Below, one piece after another: positions 63,155 through 64,000 of a stretch of 64,000 nucleotides of DNA. How positions within the stretch are numbered: position 1 is the stretch's first letter; each line of letters opens with the position of its first letter. A program made the position numbers and the translations under genes. This stretch comes from Marinobacter sp. ATCH36 (GTDB lineage Bacteria > Pseudomonadota > Gammaproteobacteria > Pseudomonadales > Oleiphilaceae): contig NZ_JAMJPL010000002.1 of assembly GCF_023555055.1 (NCBI RefSeq), positions 496,001 through 560,000 on the forward strand, written 5' to 3'. The notes under the pieces were generated by a model. That model made no database searches. It was not told where the DNA came from and saw nothing but the letters and a program-made list of their open reading frames with translations.

Positions 63155-64000
63155 CTATGCCGTTTCGTCGCCGGAACTGTCATACAGCCTGGGTACCCGG
63201 GCTGTAATACCCGTGAGTAGCTCATAGCCAATGGTACCGGCGTGTTGCGCCACCTCGTCGACACTCACATGCCGTCCCCAAAGCTCCACGGTATCACCTG
63301 GGCCAGCGGCCGGCGCATGTGTCAGGTCTACCGCCAGCATATCCATCGAAACCCGACCGATCAGACGTATGCGGCTGCCTGCCACCCAGGCCGGCGTATC
63401 GGTTCCTGCATGGCGCGGATACCCGTCACCATAGCCGATCGCAACAATCCCCATCCGAGTTTCCTGCTCCGCTGTCCAGGAGCAGCCATAGCCCACAGAT
63501 TCCCCCGGCTGGAGCGTTCGAACCGCTGTCAACTCGGCTTCCAGTGTCATCACTGCCTCAAGACCCAGTTCCGGCCCGATTTTTCCCAGGGTTGGAGAAG
63601 CGCCATACAGCATGATGCCAGGGCGGCTCCAGTCGAATAATGGCTGGCCAGGTAGGAAGTGAGCTGCAGAATTGCCAGCACTTTTCGCAAGCGCTGGCCA
63701 GTCGACCACGGCCTCGGTAAAAGTTCGGGTCTGTTTCTCAGTGAATCCGCTGGACGGGTCATCGGCGCAAGCGTAATGCGTCACGAAACCAATAACCTGT
63801 TCCCTTGCCCCACATGCTTGCAACCGGGCCATCACCTGCCCCAGTACAGCGGGCGCAAATCCGAGGCGGTTCATTCCGGTATTCACTTTGAGCCAGAGCT
63901 TCGGCTTGTCCGGTGCCTGCTCCAGCCAGTCCAGCTGGTAATCGCTGTGCACCACCATTTCGAAACCTTTACCGGCGCTGGTGGCAACATCATCAAAGCT
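63155..64000 (-). CDS. alr: Alanine racemase (C-terminal part; gene continues past the right edge)
   Basis: 282 residues are visible. The frame stays open to the window edge (...FDDVATSAGKGFEMVV). VNTGMNRLGF of the PLP barrel, and the C-terminal beta domain with the catalytic-Tyr region GYGCSWTAEQETRMGIVAIGYGDGYPR and RVSMDMLAVDL identify it. The N-terminal PLP-binding Lys lies outside the window. It makes D-alanine for peptidoglycan. Whether it is the biosynthetic Alr or catabolic DadX cannot be told without the upstream neighbours. Confidence 0.95.
   Translation of the reverse strand, partial: SFDDVATSAGKGFEMVVHSDYQLDWLEQAPDKPKLWLKVNTGMNRLGFAPAVLGQVMARLQACGAREQVIGFVTHYACADDPSSGFTEKQTRTFTEAVVDWPALAKSAGNSAAHFLPGQPLFDWSRPGIMLYGASPTLGKIGPELGLEAVMTLEAELTAVRTLQPGESVGYGCSWTAEQETRMGIVAIGYGDGYPRHAGTDTPAWVAGSRIRLIGRVSMDMLAVDLTHAPAAGPGDTVELWGRHVSVDEVAQHAGTIGYELLTGITARVPRLYDSSGDETA

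Overview
The window is a 64 kb piece of gammaproteobacterial chromosome with a G+C content that looks moderately high. Gene order and protein sequences best fit Marinobacter or a close marine relative. This rests on recognition, not a database search. The hemA-prfA-prmC / lolB-ispE-prs-pth-ychF neighbourhood, minCDE, argF followed by an orphan ABC ATPase, a PIN-PhoH protein and an Fnr/Anr regulator all fit that group. I see no prophage, no insertion sequence with a transposase and no CRISPR array.

Layout. 1-6.6 kb: start of ffh, then a CcsA/YpjD-like membrane protein, a CorB/CorC-type CBS transporter, a Yip1-like membrane protein, a DUF1631 protein and an orphan TonB. 6.6-11 kb: grxD, argF plus ABC ATPase, glpK. 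11-15.4 kb: an RstAB-like two-component system divergent from olsB-olsA (ornithine lipid synthesis). 15.4-19.7 kb: SlyD-like FKBP, acyl-CoA hydrolase/transferase, a small secreted protein, an aldo/keto reductase. 19.7-22.6 kb: a GT4 glycosyltransferase plus PAP2 phosphatase, then dinB with a perfect LexA box. 22.7-25.3 kb: DUF1244, HopJ-like, minC, minD, minE. 25.4-28.2 kb: exported START-domain protein, CBS-pair protein, PIN-PhoH ATPase. 28.2-32.8 kb: a minus-strand cluster of an uncharacterised protein, MscS, RimB, RimK, an AstE/aspartoacylase-type metal hydrolase and YjbQ. 32.9-34.5 kb: photolyase and a 113-bp element with 30-bp perfect inverted arms. 34.5-45.7 kb: moeB-prmC-prfA-hemA divergent from TPR lipoprotein-lolB-ispE-tRNA-Gln-prs-rplY-pth-ychF-tRNA-Met. 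45.7-51.4 kb: oppABCDF. 51.5-64 kb: metY, lipA, a chemoreceptor, an RND/MMPL exporter, a Spy-like protein, ylqF, fabB, fnr/anr, a degenerate RmlD-like protein, an unknown protein and the 3' part of alr.

Regulation visible in the DNA. Two loci that can make phosphorus-free membrane lipids (olsBA and GT4-PAP2) each carry 11-bp-spaced repeats resembling PHO boxes. This suggests a PhoB-controlled membrane remodelling programme spread over about 8 kb. dinB has an SOS box. The fnr/anr promoter has an Fnr-type box at its predicted start site, which fits negative autoregulation. tRNA-Met and the tRNA-Gln/prs segment have promoters with consensus -35 elements.

The least understood unit is the MscS-RimB-RimK-metal hydrolase-YjbQ cluster. 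It puts a glutamate ligase (RimK), a protease of the same pathway (RimB) and a carboxypeptidase-like zinc hydrolase in one tightly packed operon with a mechanosensitive channel. A writer/eraser system for protein glutamylation is a testable reading of it.
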